A stretch of DNA of 64,000 nt, from positions 1,736,001 through 1,800,000 of the forward strand of contig NZ_CP016761.1 of the NCBI RefSeq assembly GCF_001642935.1, read 5' to 3'. Origin of the DNA: Fictibacillus arsenicus (GTDB taxonomy: Bacteria; Bacillota; Bacilli; Bacillales; Fictibacillaceae). The notes under the pieces are model-generated. The model was not told the DNA's origin. It saw nothing but the letters and a program-made list of their open reading frames with translations, and ran no database searches. A program made the position numbers and the translations under genes. This document shows, piece after piece, positions 60,867 through 64,000 of this stretch; within the stretch, counting starts at the first letter, position 1, and every line of letters starts with the position of its first letter.

Positions 60867-61087
60867 GGCTGTTTTCTAAAAGATTGTTAGTATAGAGAGA
60901 TTTTAAAATTCATCATTGAAAAGTTGATTGTAGTGGAAGGTGCGAGACTCCTGCGGGACTGGCGGTCAGGTGAGACACTTATAAGTGAAACGTACGAATG
61001 TGGCTCACCGCCTGCCCCGCGGAAAGCGAGCAACCTGGAACGGAAATCAACAACTTCCAAAAACAACAAAAATATACGTAAAGAGCC
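60867..61087 (+). repeat. Interspersed MITE-like repeat, copy R11
   Basis: A forward copy with perfect left end GGCTGTTTTCTAAAAGATTG and right end GTAAAGAGCC. It is flanked by the 8 bp direct repeat TTACTTTT (60859-60866 and 61088-61095); the right copy contains the stop codon of the minus-strand rqcH. The central hairpin subtype is shared with R6. Confidence 0.88.
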
Positions 61088-62797
61088 TTACTTTTTTAAC
61101 TTGAAAACGAGATCTTCATCAGGTGTTACGTACAATGTCTGCTGATTATCATAGATAACAAATCCCGGTTTTGCTCCGCTTGGTTTCTTAACATGCTTCA
61201 CTAGTGTGAAATCAACAGGTACAGAACTGGAGTTTTTTGCTTTGCTGTAAAATCCAGCTAAGACAGCAGCCTCTTTTATATCTGTTTCACTCGGTTCAGC
61301 TGAACGTATTAGCACATGGGATCCAGGAATGTCTTTCGTATGAAGCCATGTTTCGTTTGCCCGAGATAGTTTAAATGTTAAATAGTCGTTTTGTTTATTG
61401 TTCTTTCCGACTAAAATCTCTGTTCCATCACTAGAGACGAATTTTTCAGGCTGAGGAGTACTGTTTTGTTTTTTCTTTTGCTTGCTCTGACGATGTTTTA
61501 GATATCCGCCTTCACCAAGTTCCTCTCGTATTTCCTCAACATCTTTCATTGATGCAGAATCCATCTGAACGATGAGACGCTCAAAATAGAGAAGTTCGTT
61601 CTTGGATTTTTCTATCTGATCTTTTATGATAGAAACCGACTTTTTGAGTTTTCCATATTTTTTAAAATAGCTTTGAGCATTTTCTGCAGGTGTTTTTAAA
61701 GGGTCAAGTTCGATTTTAACTAAAGGCTGGTCTTCGCTAAAATAATCTTCAACTTCTATTGCTTTATCGCCTTTTTTCGCCATGTACATATATGCAGTAA
61801 GAAGTTCTCCTTTACGTTGATATTCTTCAGCATTGACGGTTTGTTCAAGTTCTCGCTCTAGTTTTCCGATCTTTTTGATAATCTTGTCATACTCATTAGA
61901 GAGGTATTTCTCAAGGTCGTTCGCCTGTTGTTTAATACGATCGCGGTCTGCTTTTCCATAAAAGAAGCGGTCGAGAAGCTTGCTGACAGTTTCAAACGGG
62001 CGAACTTCACCATCAATATGTGTTAAAGAAATGACCGAAAAGTATTCTTTCTTTTCAGTTGTGATCATCTGCGGTTCATAACGTTTTTCAGCCAACTGAT
62101 TCATAACTGACAAAAAGGCGTCAGCTACTTGATCTTTGATGGTTAAGCCTGCCCGTTCAAGTATTTCTTTTGCGATTAAAGGAGAAAAGCCGCTGAATCT
62201 CGCAACAAGCTGTTTGTCCAATTTACCTTCATTCCAAGAAATTTTTGAAATAAATTCTTCTTTCTCAGAAATAGAATATGGATCTATTTTTTCCTGTGCA
62301 GGAGGAAGCACATAAGAAAAGCCTGGCAGGACGGTTCTATGCCTGTTTTGAAAACTAGGAATATGTTTGATGCTGTCTATTATTTTCTCAGACTTTTCAT
62401 CAATTAAAATAATGTTTGAGTGTCTTCCCATGATTTCCACATAAAGCACTTTTGTGGTCTCGTCTCCGATTTCATCCCTGTTTTTAACGGTAATCTTAAT
62501 TATTCGTTCTACGTCCAGCTGTTCAATTTTTTCAATAAAAGCGCCTTCTAGATGTTTTCTGAGCAGCATGCAAAACATAGGAGGAGTGTCAGGATTTTCG
62601 TATTGGTGTTCTGTAAGATGTATCCGTGCAAATGATGGATTTGCGGATATCAATAGCTTATGATTTTTTCCGTTTGAACGAATGGTAAATACTAGATCTG
62701 TTTTATGAGGCTGATAAACTTTTGAAATCCGTCCGGATGTTAAAGTCTCCTGAAGTTCAGCAGTTACAGCACGTGTCATTATTCCATCAAAACTCAT
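61088..62797 (-). CDS. rqcH: Ribosome quality-control protein RqcH (NFACT family, formerly YloA/fibronectin-binding)
   Basis: 569 aa from the ATG at 62797 (MSFDGIMTRAVTAEL), preceded by AGAGGTGA; the in-frame start at 62848 lies upstream of this SD. NFACT-N domain, central coiled coil (about 270-420, with KIGKLERELEQTVNAEEYQRKGELL) and NFACT-R domain (LVGKNNKQNDYLTFKLSRANETWLHTKDIPGSHVLI; the conserved motif near HTKDIPGSHV). It adds C-terminal alanine tails to stalled chains on split 50S subunits, partner of RqcP/YlmH-type proteins. Its stop codon coincides with the edge of R11. Confidence 0.93.
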   Translation of the reverse strand: MSFDGIMTRAVTAELQETLTSGRISKVYQPHKTDLVFTIRSNGKNHKLLISANPSFARIHLTEHQYENPDTPPMFCMLLRKHLEGAFIEKIEQLDVERIIKITVKNRDEIGDETTKVLYVEIMGRHSNIILIDEKSEKIIDSIKHIPSFQNRHRTVLPGFSYVLPPAQEKIDPYSISEKEEFISKISWNEGKLDKQLVARFSGFSPLIAKEILERAGLTIKDQVADAFLSVMNQLAEKRYEPQMITTEKKEYFSVISLTHIDGEVRPFETVSKLLDRFFYGKADRDRIKQQANDLEKYLSNEYDKIIKKIGKLERELEQTVNAEEYQRKGELLTAYMYMAKKGDKAIEVEDYFSEDQPLVKIELDPLKTPAENAQSYFKKYGKLKKSVSIIKDQIEKSKNELLYFERLIVQMDSASMKDVEEIREELGEGGYLKHRQSKQKKKQNSTPQPEKFVSSDGTEILVGKNNKQNDYLTFKLSRANETWLHTKDIPGSHVLIRSAEPSETDIKEAAVLAGFYSKAKNSSSVPVDFTLVKHVKKPSGAKPGFVIYDNQQTLYVTPDEDLVFKLKK

Positions 62798-62894
62798 GAT
62801 AAGTTCACCTCTTATTTCTGATTCATAGTATAGCATTTTTGCGGACATGCCTGCATATAAATGGCTTTAACTAATCTTATTAGAGGTGGAAGCT

Positions 62895-64000
62895 ATGAAT
62901 TGGTACCAGCTGCCGCAAGACGAAATTGAATCAATACTCAACAGCAGGTTAGATGAAGGTCTAACGAAGAATGAGCAAGAAAAGCGATTGAAGCTTGATG
63001 GACCCAATCAGCTAGAAGAAGTTAAAAAGCAATCAGCTATTCTGATGTTCCTTGCACAGTTTAAGGATTTTATGGTGCTCGTGCTTTTGGCAGCAACATT
63101 GCTGTCTGGTTTTTTAGGCGAGTATCTGGATGCGATTGCTATTATCTTAATCGTTGTGATGAACGGAATTCTAGGGTTTATTCAAGAAAGAAAAGCAGAG
63201 AAATCCCTTGCTTCACTAAAAGAATTATCCGCTCCGACCGCACAGGTTTTAAGAGAAGGTAAGTGGGTTTCGATCGCAGCGAAAGATGTGGTTACAGGTG
63301 ATGTAGTAAAAATTAAGAGCGGTGACAGAGTTGGAGCAGACATTCGATTGCTCAAAACATCAGGCCTTCAAATTGAAGAGTCTGCTTTAACGGGTGAATC
63401 CGTTCCTGCCCAAAAGCATAACAATATTTTAACTGCAGACGAGCTTACACTTGGTGACCAGGATAACATGGCGTTTATGGGAACGATGGTAACTCGGGGG
63501 ACGGGACAAGGGATCGTAGTTGCAACTGGCATGAAGACTGAGATGGGGAAAATTGCTCACTTAATACAATCAGCTGAGAACTTGGCAACTCCTCTTCAGA
63601 TGAAACTTGAACAACTCGGAAAAATTTTGATCGCTCTGGCATTGCTGTTAACCGTTCTTGTTGTTTTAGCTGGGGTTTTGCAAGGGCACGATCTGTACAG
63701 CATGATTTTAGCAGGGGTTTCTTTGGCTGTTGCCGCAATACCTGAAGGGCTGCCTGCTATTGTTACGATTGCGCTCGCGCTTGGTGTACAAAAGATGATC
63801 CGTAAACGAGCGATTGTGCGCAAGCTCCCTTCGGTCGAAACACTCGGGTGTGCTACCGTAATCTGTTCCGACAAAACAGGAACGCTTACACAAAATAAAA
63901 TGACAGTGACTCGAATCTGGTCTCAAGGCAGACAGTGGATCGTAAATGATGATGGTTTTGAAGTTGCGGGATCAGGAATTAATGAAGACGGTAAGAGAGG
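62895..64000 (+). CDS. yloB: P-type (SERCA-like) calcium ATPase YloB, 5' part
   Basis: 368 codons to the window edge; no stop reached, so the gene continues outside. ATG at 62895 with SD AGAGGTGG. N-terminal cation-ATPase domain ([22 protein letters not shown]), membrane segments at about residues 55-95, actuator-domain motif SALTGES, M4 motif [13 protein letters not shown] (calcium-binding) and the phosphorylation site [11 protein letters not shown] with Asp326. It is divergent from rqcH. In B. subtilis YloB is a Ca2+ ATPase active in sporulation; the same role is inferred. Confidence 0.92.
   Translation, partial: MNWYQLPQDEIESILNSRLDEGLTKNEQEKRLKLDGPNQLEEVKKQSAILMFLAQFKDFMVLVLLAATLLSGFLGEYLDAIAIILIVVMNGILGFIQERKAEKSLASLKELSAPTAQVLREGKWVSIAAKDVVTGDVVKIKSGDRVGADIRLLKTSGLQIEESALTGESVPAQKHNNILTADELTLGDQDNMAFMGTMVTRGTGQGIVVATGMKTEMGKIAHLIQSAENLATPLQMKLEQLGKILIALALLLTVLVVLAGVLQGHDLYSMILAGVSLAVAAIPEGLPAIVTIALALGVQKMIRKRAIVRKLPSVETLGCATVICSDKTGTLTQNKMTVTRIWSQGRQWIVNDDGFEVAGSGINEDGKR

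Overview
The window is a chromosomal segment of a low-GC, endospore-forming Firmicute of the family Bacillaceae. Gene content and order follow the Bacillus subtilis map from ylbK to yloB: ylbKLMN-rpmF, the dcw (division and cell wall) cluster from mraZ to ftsZ, spoIIGA-sigE-sigG, ylmCDEFGH-divIVA-ileS-lspA-ylyB, the whole pyrimidine operon and yloA(rqcH)-yloB. The genus cannot be fixed by reading alone; a Fictibacillus-like organism is my guess. All functional calls are by recognising motifs and protein families by eye; no database was searched.

Layout. 1-4 kb: end of a patatin-like esterase, a PDZ/Lon-type protease, tRNA-Met cytidine acetate ligase (minus strand), YlbN and ribosomal protein L32. 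4-11 kb: an enoyl-CoA hydratase, an RsfA-type prespore regulator, a GNAT protein (minus), a three-gene biotin-dependent acyl-CoA carboxylase operon behind a perfect Spo0A-box-like sequence, a 2-dehydropantoate reductase and a DUF3397 membrane protein. 11-32 kb: bshC and the dcw cluster mraZ-rsmH-ftsL-pbpB-spoVD-murE-murF-mraY-murD-spoVE-murB-divIB-ylxW-ylxX-sbp-ftsA-ftsZ. murG, normally between spoVE and murB, is missing; a terminator and an interspersed repeat lie there instead.

32.2-35.9 kb: a small accessory island between ftsZ and spoIIGA. It holds a broken serine-recombinase start, a minus-strand two-gene operon (a coiled-coil protein with two membrane segments, then an AbiTii-domain protein), one small ORF and two opposed repeats. 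This is the best candidate for a little-described system, probably phage defence. 36-47 kb: spoIIGA-sigE-sigG, ylmC, pgeF, ylmE, sepF, ylmG, ylmH, divIVA, a T-box leader, ileS and lspA. 47-60 kb: ylyB, then pyrR-pyrP-pyrBC-carAB-pyrKDFE with three PyrR-type attenuators and a trailing methyltransferase. 60-64 kb: three repeats, rqcH (minus) and the start of a P-type Ca2+ ATPase cut by the window end.

The most striking non-gene feature is a family of about 220-370 bp interspersed repeats (11 copies, both orientations). They have inverted ends (GGCTGTTTTC / GAAAACAGCC) and a strong internal hairpin. Several copies have flanking direct repeats (TTAATTAA, TTACTTTT, TTTTTAAAAAA), so they look like MITE-type elements that insert into A/T-rich gene ends. 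No transposase is present in the window.
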